Of a stretch of 64,000 nt of DNA, positions 22,169-35,078 are shown in pieces (the first letter of the stretch is position 1; the number at the start of each line of letters is the position of its first letter). Where the stretch lies: contig CM034136.1 of the NCBI GenBank assembly GCA_019914995.1, forward strand, positions 4,355,270-4,419,269, in the 5' to 3' direction. The stretch is from Acanthochlamys bracteata. Lineage: Eukaryota; Streptophyta; Magnoliopsida; Pandanales; Velloziaceae. The notes under the pieces are model-generated. The model saw only the letters and a program-made list of their open reading frames with translations, was not told the origin of the DNA and ran no database searches. The position numbers and the translations under genes are program-made.

Positions 22169-24500
22169 GCCCGAGCCTAAATGCTCAGAGTGCCACATGC
22201 TTACAAAATTAAGTTTGTGGGAATAATTATAAAAGATTGGCAATCGACATCTATGCCTTGGTCAAGGAGGGGGGTGGGATTGGTTGGAAGCCACCTGCAA
22301 AAATCATGTCAAACATTTTTATATGGATTCTTTGATGCGACCGAGTCACTTAGTGGGATAAGCTAGTTGAGGAGTTGAAGAGAAGATAATTCATAAGCTC
22401 CATTAAAACTTCAGGAGTAGCAAGGTAGAGAATGAAGAGAAGGACGGAGATATCCATTTATCTTCTTCTGCTTGTCTAATATTTCTATGATGTTTATGGC
22501 ATTTATTAATGGTTGAACTAGCCCCTCTTAATCTCTGAGAAACTAAAAATCATATACTTTCTTAATTAAAATGTGATATACCTTGTGTCCTAGTTTAAAA
22601 GGTGTCTCTTTTGGTCTGACTTTTAGATGGGATTATAATCCATTATAGAATTTTGAAGGTATTCCCAAGTGTTTACTGTATGATTGATCACAATATGCTA
22701 ATTGCTTGATGTTACCGTTATGCAAATTGAAGATAATGTCGGCAATACTCAATCCATTAATCACTTAGTTTCTACTTAAGTCTAAGACCCTAAGGCATAA
22801 TACAATAGTTATTTCCCATTTAAGTTCTCAAAGAGTTTATTTGCATTTGTTTAGATCTTAAGTCTCCATTCTGAAAAATAGATTACTATATAAAGCACTA
22901 TTTTTTTTAAACCATATATTCTGTTGTCAAGAAGTTTTCTCACTGATAATTTTCATTAGTCCCTTTTAATTTTGATGTTGTATAATATATATAATTGCAT
23001 TTTGGATCAAAAGGATATTAAAGAAAGAAGAGAACATATGAATTGGTGATATCCTTGACGTCTAGCAATCTTTATGATTGTATGCAATCATCAATATCTC
23101 AATTGATAAAAGGAAATTTTTCTGGTTTAAATGAATAGCGTTGCTGCATTGGCATTTTTAACAAAAATATACCAGTGGTCATACTTGTAAATCTTAACAA
23201 TGATTTGTACTTTACTCTTCTGCAACTGATATTGCAGTCAATATTTGAGCTGCACTAGCGTTAATAATATCTCTATTTGTAAGGGAAAAAAAAACTATAC
23301 TTAGTCTTAATGAATAGCATTTGTCCTCTTAAAAGTTGAGCAAAGGGTCCTATGTTTTGGATGATAACAAAATTTGTGCCAATTGTAATCTCTTACAACT
23401 CATGCAATTTATGCAGAGTGCCATGCATCGCCTTTGTAGTCGACATGCATGAATGGAAAGAAGCAAAACTATTCCAATCCTAGTTAGCAGTACTAATCTT
23501 CTGATTAATTGTAAATCATTTGCAATTTAAATGGCAATTACACATGTGCTGCACCATTTTATTCAAATGAATTTTATGCTTGATTGTCTCAATATGAATG
23601 CACTGTGGGTCCATAACTATTGTTAGCCTTAATAAATAACATTAGTCTACTAAAAACAAATGTAGCAAGCAAATAATTCAGCACTTGGTTAGATCCCTGA
23701 AATAGTGATTAATCTACTGATTGTGTCGCACTATTCTAGCACAGGTTGAAACTATCTAAGTTGTAAATCTCATCCAAAAACTTCATAGAAACATATATTT
23801 TGAAAACTACCCTTGCCATTTACCCTTTTGCCAATTTGTTTTAGCACTAGTTATCTTGTGTGCTATCACTCTCCAGTCTCCCCAAGTCAACGGTAGTTTC
23901 TTAAAATATGAGAGATATTTCTATCTTTCCTTTAATTTGGAAAAAAGTTAAGTGTGAGTTCTCCCCTTAAACTGATTCTTACTTCACTTGCATATGTTAT
24001 AAGTTGCGTGTTGCTTCCCGAACCTTGCCTTCTCATGCTTGTTACTCCTTCTAAGCATGAATGACGAGGTTGGTCAATTTCTTCCTTTAATCTCAGTTTT
24101 TAGTCAAATTGAGTAGGCTCTTTCTATGATTTTTCTCCCCAATGTCTGTTTCTTTCTCTTATCTGTATGCTTAATTGTTGAGAGATTTAGTGATTATGGG
24201 GGAGTCAACTGTCATTTTGTTGCTTACTGGTCAAGAACAAAAGATGATCTCGTGTAAATGATTTTTAATCTAGATGTCAATTCTAGGTAGTTCAATTTAG
24301 TTTTAAAGTTTGTCAAGCTGATTTATTGTTTTCAAGTAATGTAGAATATAAAATCTTCTCCTTCTGAATTAATTTGTTTTTAACTGCATTTTCATTTTTT
24401 AAGAAATTCTGAAGACATTGATAGTGGTCAATGGAATAATTTATTTTGTATTATTATGCAGTGTTTCTTAACTAGTAATACATTTTATGTGTGGCCTTTG
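22169..24500. other. Region between the PPR stop and the DRM3 first exon
   Basis: No gene or RNA is recognised. The left part should be the PPR 3' untranslated region. The right part may include the DRM3 promoter or a long leader intron, since a splice acceptor (TTTGTAG) ends at 24503, just before the DRM3 start codon. Confidence 0.5.
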
Positions 24501-24548
24501 TAGGTTCTTTTGCAAACTAATGCATAGGAAGTCCGTTTGCATAGTAAA

Positions 24549-27500
24549 ATGGTAAACCTCCAAACTTGGAATAGCACTTTTTTATCTGTTGGAACGTCTA
24601 TGCTTTGGCCTATTAACATCATACTACTATAGGTCAAGAAAGAAGACTGCTATGATGAGAACTGTTTAGATGATAAATCTTTGGTCTCCAAAGTTCAATC
24701 TTTTATTCAGGATCCACATGCAGAAGATGAGGTAAAACACATTTAATTTTTAATTTTTACATTCAGTTTTGCTTGTTGCTATCTGTCTTTTGTGTGTGCA
24801 TGCACGCTTGTGTGTCTCAGAAAATCAACATTGCAGCTGATGGAAGTGGTTGCGTGAAGGTCTAATGTTGACTATCTTTAATGTTGTCTATCTTTAAGAG
24901 ACAAATAGTGGGTTGGGAAATGCTAATATCATATACTTAATAGGATATAAGTTTGGTACATCCCATGATTGAAGATATTGTTCATAACAGAGCATAATAG
25001 TGTCGAAAGATCCATGTAGCATCCTTAGTGGGATACTGAATTTGCCACATTCTAGAACTTTGTTACATGCATCTAATCTTGCAGCCATAAAACTCTCTTA
25101 ATATGGTTGTAATACATATAGCATGGTTTCCCAGCATACTGAATTTGACTATATTTAGGTCTAGGCAAAAGTTTTCATCCATGCCTTCAATTAGGCATTT
25201 GCATGTTCACGTTGCCTAACATGGGGTGAGACTAGGATTGAACTGTGCTACTGCCAACCAGGAATAATGGGGCTATACTAGAGTGGATCTATACTAGGCG
25301 TTGTCTCAGACCATAGGTATGGTCTTTGGCTTAGAATATCACTAGGCTCATAAGATATTTGGCTAAAGGGCCAATATTCAGTCTTTAGTCGCATATTATC
25401 TAAATTTATTTCGGTGAATACCTCACTTTTTTGAAAGAAAATAATTGTGCCTAATGTACACATTAGCTTCAACCTTTCATCCATTAGATGTCCTTTAATA
25501 GACCTTTCAAAAAATTCTTATCTTGTTTCTTCACCTTTCCACTTTTGTAGACAGGCAATTCTTCCCTTATCTCTCTCTCCTCTCTCTCACACGCGCGCGC
25601 GCACACAAATTCCGGGATCTGTTGGTATTCCTTACAAATTTTGGCTTCTGGTACAAGAACGTACAAATAACTTTCTTTTCATTGTAAAAATCTAAATTTT
25701 GAAAGAAGCTTCTTTGTTACTTTCTTGATTCATGAAAAGTCTTTCATATCTCTTGGTCATGGCTCCTGCTTATTTACAAATTGATTCTAGTCAACTTTTT
25801 CATTGGTTAATCGTGCATTGTTGTGATTTATATATAACACAGGAGCTTCTGTAAGATTTATTCATAGTAGGCTATGAGGACAAGAGCTAGTTCCATACAT
25901 TATCTAGTTTAGAGTTGATGAATGTTGTGACTTGAAGCCTCTGCTTCCATTATCTTGTTTTGGAAGTTAGAATGTTATCTTTGAGGAAAAAAATGATATA
26001 AGCACGGTAGCTGGTATTGTTCTTCTGTCTATGATGACTATGAAGCTTTGTGGTGTGGACTATGCAAAATAAACAAATAAGAAAGACACAATAAAAAACC
26101 ATTTGGTGGCAGTTGTCGCTGATCTCATTGCCTATTAGGAATACTGATGTAGATGGAGAGTGGAGCTCAGTGGTTATTTGGAGCCTTCTGCGGGAGAAGA
26201 CAAACATCTTCTGAGAAACAAGGGAAATCTGAAGTTTGTTCATCTGCGAGACATGCTGGGAATTTTGATATTGTTCAATCCATCTGTTAAAGTTCAATGG
26301 CATCTGGTGATAAAAGGATATAAATTGTTTTGTTAATGCTGAGGACCGTGTCTAGTTCTTTGAATTCCTCATTAAGAAGATAAAGGTGCCAAATTTTGGA
26401 ATGTATTCTAAAGAAGTTCAGATGCATCAACAAAAGAGCACCTATCATATCCCGTGGGCACATTTGCTTTCTTCACTCAATCGCTCCGGAAGCCTCTCCA
26501 CACCTTTTTGACCGGTTCCAACACTTAGTCTTCAATCGCCTACTTGCCTCTCACTTGCCTATGAGAGAGATGGACCCATTAGTTTTGGAATGTATGTACT
26601 CGGTACTCGGATATGTACCCAGATCTGGAAGTTATCTGGATCTTTACTAGTTAGTCCCAGTAAAGTCCCCAGACTGCATATTTTTTTGAAACGAGGTCCT
26701 TGGTAACAAGACATAAAATACTTATTTTTTGTTGAATGAAGTTTTACAAAAACAAATTGAAATAACTCAATAAACAGCTAACTTTACTGAACTGGTACTA
26801 AAACAAAAAGGAGAATAAAAGTTGAATTGAATATACCGGTCAACAAACTGCATGAGATGTATGTTATTGAAGGCTTTGAGCCATTTGTAAAGATGATTGT
26901 GTCCATCTGCAAAGAGAAGATGGAAAACATTAGGGCACTCGAAGTCATCCTTACTCCTGATGAGATATACTCTTTTCTGCCACCCCTGGAAAGTGCCCAA
27001 CTTGACTCAAGCGGGGGAACCTAAAGCAATAACAAGGACATTTCCCCCTGCACTTGGTTTGTCCCCTCGAGGGGAAGAACAGAAAGTAGATTGGTCTTTG
27101 TCACATGACTTACTCTCAGGACCGGATAATGTGATAAAAGACAGAGTGCTTGGTTGTTGTATTATCCCAAAAGCTTATGGCTGTAGCATGTTCTTGGAAT
27201 AGCTGTCATTGAAAATTCTTCTTAATAGCTGGTTTCTTTGACATGGTTAGTCCTGTTCGTCTTCTACTTGTTGAAGCATCATTATTCTTATGTTATTTGC
27301 AATCTTGCAGCGAAGTCTTCCAGGCTCATCTTCTGGTCCTCTCAAGTCCTACTTTGTTGGAATGGGGTTTTCTCCAACACTAGTTGAGAAAGTGATAGGG
27401 GAAAATGGTTAGTGTAAATCCATATATATCAATTATAAACAACTCTGAAGTTCCAAGCCTTTGCGGAAACAGTAACACTGAATCTTTTCTGCTTTAAAAT

Positions 27501-30500
27501 CTAGGTGAAGCAGATGTTGAATTGCTTTTGGAGACCCTTTTTACATACAGTGTAAGAGAAATTTAGCTCGTATTTTTCTTTTGAGTGATGTCATTTGTCC
27601 ATTTTTAATTGATTCAAACTACAGTATGTGCATAACTAACATGCTGTATTTCCAAGGCTCTTGAGAAGTCCCATTTCGAAGACTCTGGTTCTCCTAATGA
27701 ATTACCTTTCTTGGTCAAGCAAGAAGATGATTCTTCATTGGATCTTACTTCAGATGATGAAAAGGATTCTAAGGTACATATAAATTCACTTTTCTTTTCC
27801 TGATCATCTGATGCCCAATCTTTTTGAAGAATATAACTATTGCTACCATGTTTCCAGATTAAATAAGTTGCTCCAACAAAAGAAATGAAATTAGACACAG
27901 TGATGGTGCTGACTATAAAAATAGAACAATACAGTAGCCACCTGATTGTTTTCTTAACAATTAGTACCCAGCATCACTTCATCCTGCAGAGTTACCAACA
28001 TGAACTAAACGACATTTTGCGCACGCGAGCGCGCGATGTTCATGCTACTACCTTTTATTCTCACACTGTGCTGGTGATGTATGCTTATCAAAATTCTGCC
28101 TCTAGTCAACCTCGATACTTAAAATATGTATGCTTATCAAAATTCTGCCTCTCCCACTTTTAGTATCTAAGTTGTTGTAAAAAATGTTGTACCATGTTTT
28201 GAAATGGGTGAATGCCCTTGTGTTCTCATTCAGGAACCTAATGTTTGTTTGGATAAGAAGTCTCAGCTATTAATTATGAAATTTTCAGAAGAAGAGGTTG
28301 ATTTTGCTATAAATCGACTTGGTAAGTAACTCAAAATTTCCCTAGTGTTAATTGCCATGTAAAGCCAAAGACACTGCTCTTATTTTGAATTTCAGGTGAA
28401 GCTGCAGCACTGGACGAACTTATAGACTTCATCATTGCAGCTCAAGTAGCGGGATATTCTGGAAACAAGGTGAAATAGGATCTTTTTCTCCTATTGACTA
28501 CTTTCCTACATTACATTTAATATTTATTTCTTTTACGGCATTTCATCTCTATAAGTTTTTCTATCAGGTCACTTCTTTGGTTGATCTGTTTCATTATTCT
28601 TGGTTAAGTATATTTTCGTACCATATTGTGCTCAATTATATTTTAATTTCTCTCGATGTATTGGGTTCATTGCTTTAGCTTCTCGCCTGGACTGTGACTG
28701 CGTACCATAAGCCTCGCCTGGATTGTAAGACCAGTTTTGAATTTGTTATACTTGATTTCAATTAGTAAATAATTACTTTATAATTATTAGTTTTCAGAAA
28801 TAACAAATTTTAAACTAATTGATTAGCTATTGAAAAAAAATGGTATTTGCATGTTATATTTGTCATTTAATTAAGAATTCTCATCAAATAGGACCACACT
28901 GGATAATTTTGGGCTTATTGAGCCCACTGCAACTCAACATGCCTAAACTTCAAGTCCGTATCCATTGTGTCTGGGCCAGTCCAACCTGGACATGGGCTCC
29001 CTTAGCTGTAGCTGGCCAATGTATGCTAAAGTAAAATTTTAGAAGAGAACAGTAAATATGAATATTTCTTGAACAAAGCAAGTCTAAAAAGCTTGTAAAA
29101 TTAAACACTGCTGAAAAATCACTGAAATGTTGATGCTAATTATGCTATAACTATTACTGGAAGTCCTTGAAAGTTAGTACTTCAAAATTTTGAAAGAAAT
29201 ATTTCATTTCTTTTTCTGAAAATTCAAGAAACAACTGAAAAACAATAATAATAACTAAAAGAAAAAGAGATTGAAAGTTATAGTCATCAAACAAGTCCAA
29301 TCAAACGTAACCAGTTCAAAATGCCTAAGATATACTACTCAATCTTTGAATCCAGTCTGCTGACTCAAGTCACTCTATCAGCCTGGCATCCTTAAATCGC
29401 ACAGACGCACACCTCCTTGGTTCATTTCAATCTGAATTGTGATGGTGTGAACCTTGTGATGCTGAACAACTATTTTCGTGTTAATTTATAATTGATCAAA
29501 TGAGCTATTAACAATTAATCATGCTTTGCTCCATATGCAAATTGTAAATTTGAAAATTTTCTTTTTTCCAACTAAAGTTCATTGAAATGATTGATTGGGA
29601 ATAGTAGTTTTTGTTAATCTAAGATGATAAATAATTGCTTAGGAAGCAATGGCTGAGAAGTTATTTGGCACAATGGACAGAACAGTTTGCCTTCTTCAAA
29701 TGGGTTTTACTGAAGGCGAAATATCTACTGCTATGGAGAGATTAGGTAAGTCCTTGCAGTGTGTATTATGGTGCCTCATGCTTGTCTATTTATAGAAATT
29801 GCAAGCTTTTACTAACATAGAGAATGTGATCACCAGACAATGAATTCATGTATTGTCATGGAGATGCATATGAGAGTAAGCGTGTGATGAGGAAACCTAT
29901 GAGCCTTATTTTATCAATCACAAACGATTACTTGTGTAATTAATGAGCAACAGATCCAAATGCAGTATCATTCTTTTGTGAGCTGCTTGCTTTGCCTATG
30001 AGAGTGATAATAAAATTGTAAATATGCTTACAAAGATATTTAACACCTGCAAATCCTTCAACAAAGTTAGCACACTATAAATAAATAGCCTTTTGAATTT
30101 GATAAAGAATCCCTTGACAATTTGTTTAACGTTGATAAAAAAAGATTTTGTTGTCCTAGTATTTACCATTTTCTTGAGATGGCAGAATTTCACAAGAGTT
30201 TAGAATCTTATTTGATACACTTTTCATCAAAACAAATATTCCTCTTCGTTAAAACTATCAGGCCTATCTTAATTCACTAGGCATACTTTCTATCTGATAT
30301 TAACAATTGGTTAATGCAAGTAACATGAATCCATTTTTTTTTTTTTTTTTGTATACAAGCAAAACACATGATGTCTAGTTTATTTTTAAAGTAACTGTAT
30401 GACCTTCAGGTGAAGATGCTCCCCTGACGACATTAGCTGATTCTATTACGACTAGTCGAAGGCTTAAAGAACTGGTCAAACAAGAAGAGGTTGCCCCCAT

Positions 30501-32954
30501 GTTGATGTCAACTTTTTGTTCCCTATTTTTGCCTTTATATCTTTCACCTCATATGCAGTTTCTTCTAGTTAAGATTTTCACATTATCAAGGAGTTGTTAT
30601 GTTACAAGAACAATGGAACTGTGTTCTTCTAGAACATCTGGTGAAAAGGACGAGACCTTTCTTGGGACTAGCTGACCTGATGTTAGAAGTTTTGCAAAAT
30701 AGAATTCACAACGAATATGAAGTTACACTGTTTATACGAACAGCTTTTCTTTTCTTTTCTTTTGTTTCTATTTTGTTTCTGTTTTTGTTTTGTTTTGTTT
30801 TGGTTTTTTATTTATTTTATTTATTTTGTTTTGTTGTTTTTTCAAGAGTGCTGGAGAAATAGATAAGTTCTGGTGTTTGTTATTGAAGAATTACACTGCC
30901 AATTCTCTTTGTGAGAAATTGCCAATTATCTCATCGATGTTATCCCCCATTAAACTTTCTAGCATTTAGAAGATACTTTAGTTGAGTACCATATGTAGGT
31001 TGTATGATTTCTGAGTGAGGTTAGATTAACACAAGACTTTTGCAAAGTTGAAAGTAGGGGTATGAATTAGAGTTCCATTCTTTTATTGAAGTTTCATTTA
31101 TAAATTGATAGGCACAAGATTATACGACATTGGTGGATGGAATGCCAGCAGTCTAAAAGCTGCTGAGTTCGTGGTCCTGGTCTCAGCTTTTTGTATCTAT
31201 TGGTTAGTGATCCTAAGAAGAAAACTATGGATTTAATGTATAATTCTGAGGTTCTTTTAAGGAAAAGTTGGTAAAAAGGTAATCTAGTTTTACAACTATA
31301 AGAGATGTTGATGAGCTTTCTCGGGTGTAAATTCATGTTGAATTCACCCCAATTTTGCACCAAGCATCTTTCTATGTATTGGGTCATTCTTGATTGAAGC
31401 GATGTCATAGAAAATCTGCTTTCTAAGCAATTACATCAAACAGCATGAGGACACCTTGTCCTGCTTCTGTGAGCTTGCTTCATTTTTTCCCTTCAGTGTG
31501 ATCTTTTTTTATAATGAACTCTGAAAAACATCATTTTCTTTGCAGAAGTTTGTGTGTTATTTGTAATGCTCTAAGCCTTTTTATGTAACTAAGTTTGAAG
31601 GAGTCTTCTAGAAGCTTATTTCTTTTGGTTTCTGCAGATTCCAATGGATGATGGTTGTGAGAACAAAATGCAGAATCAGAATGGAGGGGATTCACGAGCT
31701 AATCCCCAATTTGAAACTTCGAGAAACCATTATGCTAGCCTTGAAAGGCGGACTAACAAGCAAGAACCTTACGATGGTGGTTTTGATGATACTGAGGAAA
31801 TGAAAAGAGCAAAGAAAGCCAAGTATCCTGCTGTAAGTGATAAAATGTCCTCCTGTAGCAGTCATTCATATGCTGGGGATCCCTATTTTGGTAATGATTT
31901 TGTGGACCCAGAAGAAACAAAGCCAGTTAAAGAAGAATTAATTAATTTGATTACTCCCAACTTTAGTGGGAATGCGTGGGGTTTCCTATCCAAAGCTCCT
32001 TACTTTTTCTATGGCAATGTGGCAAATGTTCCTCAGACTACATGGAGAAAGCTGTCACAGTTTTTATATGGAACTGATCCAGAATTTGCACTCACTGAAA
32101 ACTTTTCAGCATTAAGAAGAAAGGAGGGTTATATTCATAACCTTCCACACAGCAGAAGGTTTAATATCCTACCCAAGGCCCCTATGACCATTTGGGATGC
32201 TCTGCCACATACAAGGAATTGTTGGCCATCCTGGGATGAGAGGAAGAAGTTGAATGGTATAAGTTGTGACACAACAGGAGTTACTCAAGTATGTGAAAGA
32301 TTGGAAGGGATAGTTAGAGGTTCTCAGGGGATTTTGTCTGAAGAGAATAAGCAAGAAATTCTACATCAGAGTAGGAAGTCAAACTTGCTCTGGGTGGGGC
32401 CAAACAAGTTAAATCCAACTGAGCCAGAGCATGTGGAGCGCATCTTAGGATATCCTGTTCGGCATACTGAATTGTGGGGACTGGAAGCAGCCGACAGGCT
32501 TAGATTACTCAAGTACAGCTTCCAGACAGACACATTAGGGTATTATCTTTCAGTCTTGAGGAGTATGTATCCTAATGGATTAAAGGTGCTCTCAATTTAC
32601 ACTGGAACAGGCGGGGCTCTTGTCAGTTTGCACAAACTTGAAATTCATATGAGATGTGTGGTATCCATCGAGTCTGATCAGAATTGTCAGAGACTCTTAA
32701 GCAGATGGTGGCAGACAACCAGACAAGCTGGAGAACTGGAGCAAATAGATGGCATCGAGAAGCTGACAACTCAGAAAATGGAGAGTTTGTATAGGCAATT
32801 TGGTTCATTTGATCTTGTTATCGGATCAAATCCCGGAACATATGTCTCAAATTATGTTGCAGAGGACTTATCTGGGATGGACATGACCCTTTTCTTTGAA
32901 TTTGTTCGTGTATTCCAAAGGGTCAGGAGCATAGCAGGGAAAGGCAGACAGTAA
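24549..32954 (+). CDS. DRM3: DRM3-type protein: UBA domains plus inactive rearranged DNA methyltransferase, ten exons
   Basis: Exons: 24549-24551 (start codon only, followed by donor GTAAAC), 24633-24731, 27311-27407, 27505-27551, 27657-27773, 28234-28321, 28396-28469, 29643-29745, 30410-30489 and 31638-32954. Phases match, giving 674 residues; family members are near 600-710. Three UBA-like domains lie near residues 48-82 (VGMGFSP), 133-167 and 190-222 (LLQMGFTEGE). The rest is the methyltransferase domain with the motif order rearranged as in DRM proteins. Motif I is LSIYTGTGG at 554-562. The catalytic Pro-Cys of active DRMs is replaced by Asn-Pro-Gly at 634-636. Arabidopsis DRM3 is likewise inactive and supports DRM2 and Pol V in RNA-directed DNA methylation in the nucleus. 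The exact start is uncertain: the 2.58 kb intron after exon 2 could hide another exon, and exon 9 ends at a weak donor (GTTGCC). Confidence 0.88.
24732..27310 (+). other. Long DRM3 intron 2
   Basis: This 2.58 kb intron is far longer than its neighbours. It contains a CT/GC/AC-rich microsatellite near 25577-25605 and several short open frames on both strands that I do not recognise. Nothing identifies a nested gene or transposon with confidence. Confidence 0.5.
28078..28154 (+). repeat. Direct repeat in DRM3 intron 5
   Basis: A 23-base segment starting GTATGCTTATCAAAATTCTG occurs twice, about 50 bases apart. It is intronic and has no apparent function. Confidence 0.75.
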
Positions 32955-33527
32955 CTTCACTTCCTGAAAACCACCCTATTAAGTAAACATATTAGTTTAT
33001 CTAATTGAAACCTCTTAGCTGTACAATTGTTGATGTCAGCATCTTTCTGATGATTTTTACTGTGGAAGATGGATAGTACATGCACAAGGGTAGTAATCAT
33101 ATTTTCTCCATAAATTATGGCCAATTTATCAAATTACCTTCAGAGCTCTGAACATCCCATTTTCAATTGTTTTGCACTACCCTTTTGGTTAACTTACTAT
33201 TGGAAGTTGAGGAAATTAGTATAATTCATCCTTTAGTTTTTCATTAATCTTTACTTTGCATTAACAAAAATATTGTTCTGCTGTTTTCTGGTACGTTATT
33301 CAAATATTCTTTCCTAATTTCGGTTTAGCCATTGCACAAGTTTCTGCTTATATTACATAATCATTGATTGTTCCCATCTTAATTTGTTTAGTTTGAGAAA
33401 AGGACTGAAGGGAGACATCCTGGCCAAAACTTGCAAGAAAAATGTGTAGCTGTTGATTATTTTTGCCATGGCGAAATTTTACTGCACTTCGGCTATCTAT
33501 CATTTAGTCAAGTATGGGAACAGCTTA
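32955..33527 (+). other. DRM3 3' flank up to the Copia element
   Basis: The stretch is AT-rich and non-coding. It should contain the DRM3 3' untranslated region and polyadenylation signals. It ends at the left edge of the 5' LTR. Confidence 0.5.
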
Positions 33528-35016
33528 TGTTGGAACTCTAAAGTTAATTTTGATGATAACAATGAATTAAAAATTATAATTTATATTAGACTAATAATTT
33601 AAAATTAAATTCTGCGGGATTAGATAAATCAAGATTTATTTTACTTACGGCAAATAATAATAGTTATTAAACAGCCAGTTGTTTTGCTATTGTAAATTAA
33701 GCAGCATACAGAACAGAGGATCTCATAGTCATACTATAACTAGCTACTTAACTGTTGAAGCATACGAAGACTTTTCTATATCGTTCAAAATAAAGTATTG
33801 GGTTCAACAACAAAACGTCAGCTCAAACTCTTTGTTTCAAAATTTTCTAGACTTACAACTCACTGAAGCAAACTAGATACAAGATCCACAACGAGCAAAA
33901 ATTTATCCTCTTTATAAAAAAAAAAAGCTCAATGATCAAGAAAAGAAAGCAAGTTAAACAACTAAGTTTGACTAATCAAGTCAAGACTGGCAAGTCAAAC
34001 AAATCCAAATCAGTCAATATGGGATGCATTTAATTTGGACAAGCCAACTCAGCTCTCATGTTTCTGACAACAACTTAACTAAATCAAGTTCACAATCACT
34101 GGCGGGTAAATTTAAATCTCTCTATGCTGCATTTAATGCCATGAAGATATTGCACCAAGATAATCGAAAGTAATCGTGGAAGCGGTTGATTAACCGCTGA
34201 ACAAACTGCTCCCTCTCTGGCCTGAAAGTCTACCAATGAAAAGGGCGCCAACGTTAATCTTCTTCAATGGAAAAATCGTCCTGCATAGAGATGAAATTCT
34301 ATAAGAAGGGAGACAGAGCAACAGAGAAAATAGAGAGAGCAGAAAACGAACAAAAATATACAAGAACTCAACAGCTCTACAACGTTATCACTCAAACAAT
34401 TGAAACCTTACTGCTGATCACACTGAAGATATCTCTCTCAGCAACCTTCCTGATCATCTCATTAGAAAAACTCCGTGAACACTCAATCATCATGAAATAG
34501 ATCGTGTGCTCAATTTTTATTATTTTCTTGTAACTTTATATTGATTTTGTGACAGAGGTGTTGCGAGCACCTGGTAAAGAAGCTCAGGTGGAGCTTGGTG
34601 AAAGTTCTTAAACCTTGTAATAGAGCTAGCATATCAGCCAGAGGAGCAGTGGCGTCCAGTAGGCTGTAAAGGGTTGTCTTGGTGAAGAAATTCGGTAAGA
34701 GTAAGTGTGCTTGGTGAAACACTTTGCTCTTGGTGTATATGTAGCTTATTAAAGGTTTAGTGAAGCTTTGGCTCTGGTGATAGAGCGTCCGTAGATGTAG
34801 GCAAAGAGGTTTTGCCGAACCACGTTAAATATTCTGAGTACTATCTTCTTTACCTAAGTCAGCAAACATTCTAACACTTTCTGTCTGCATGTTATATAAC
34901 TAACTCAACCGGCTGTAAGCCTGCTGTCTGTAAGATCATTAAACTTTACGAAAATTTTTATTTATTAACTCAATTCAACCCTCCCCTCTTGAGTTAATCT
35001 TACAGGAGATTCGACA
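33528..35016 (+). repeat. 5' LTR of the Copia element (1489 bp)
   Basis: It runs from TGTTGGAAC to TTCGACA and matches 43-44 kb base by base with scattered substitutions. By eye there are about 25-30 differences in the first 225 bases, nearly all transitions, and fewer later. A 77-codon open frame at 34267 recurs shortened in the other LTR and is probably not a gene. Confidence 0.93.
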
Positions 35017-35034
35017 ATTAGTATCAGAGTAGAC
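35017..35034 (+). other. Primer-binding site of the Copia element
   Basis: Directly after the LTR the sequence reads ATTAGTATCAGAGTAGAC. Copia elements usually have TGGTATCAGAGC here, complementary to the 3' end of initiator tRNA-Met. This copy differs at a few positions. Confidence 0.7.
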
Positions 35035-35078
35035 CTCCTAAAATCAAAGGTCTAATAATCTTGAGGCAAAAGATCCTT

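Noticed and set aside
26827-27024. A 65-codon frame in DRM3 intron 2 that reads like protein.
   Set aside because: It has no family resemblance I can name, and exons 2 and 3 of DRM3 already join in phase without it.
34267-34500. A 77-codon open frame inside the 5' LTR, with a shortened copy in the 3' LTR at 43253-43462.
   Set aside because: It lies within LTR regulatory sequence and resembles no protein; its presence twice only reflects LTR duplication.
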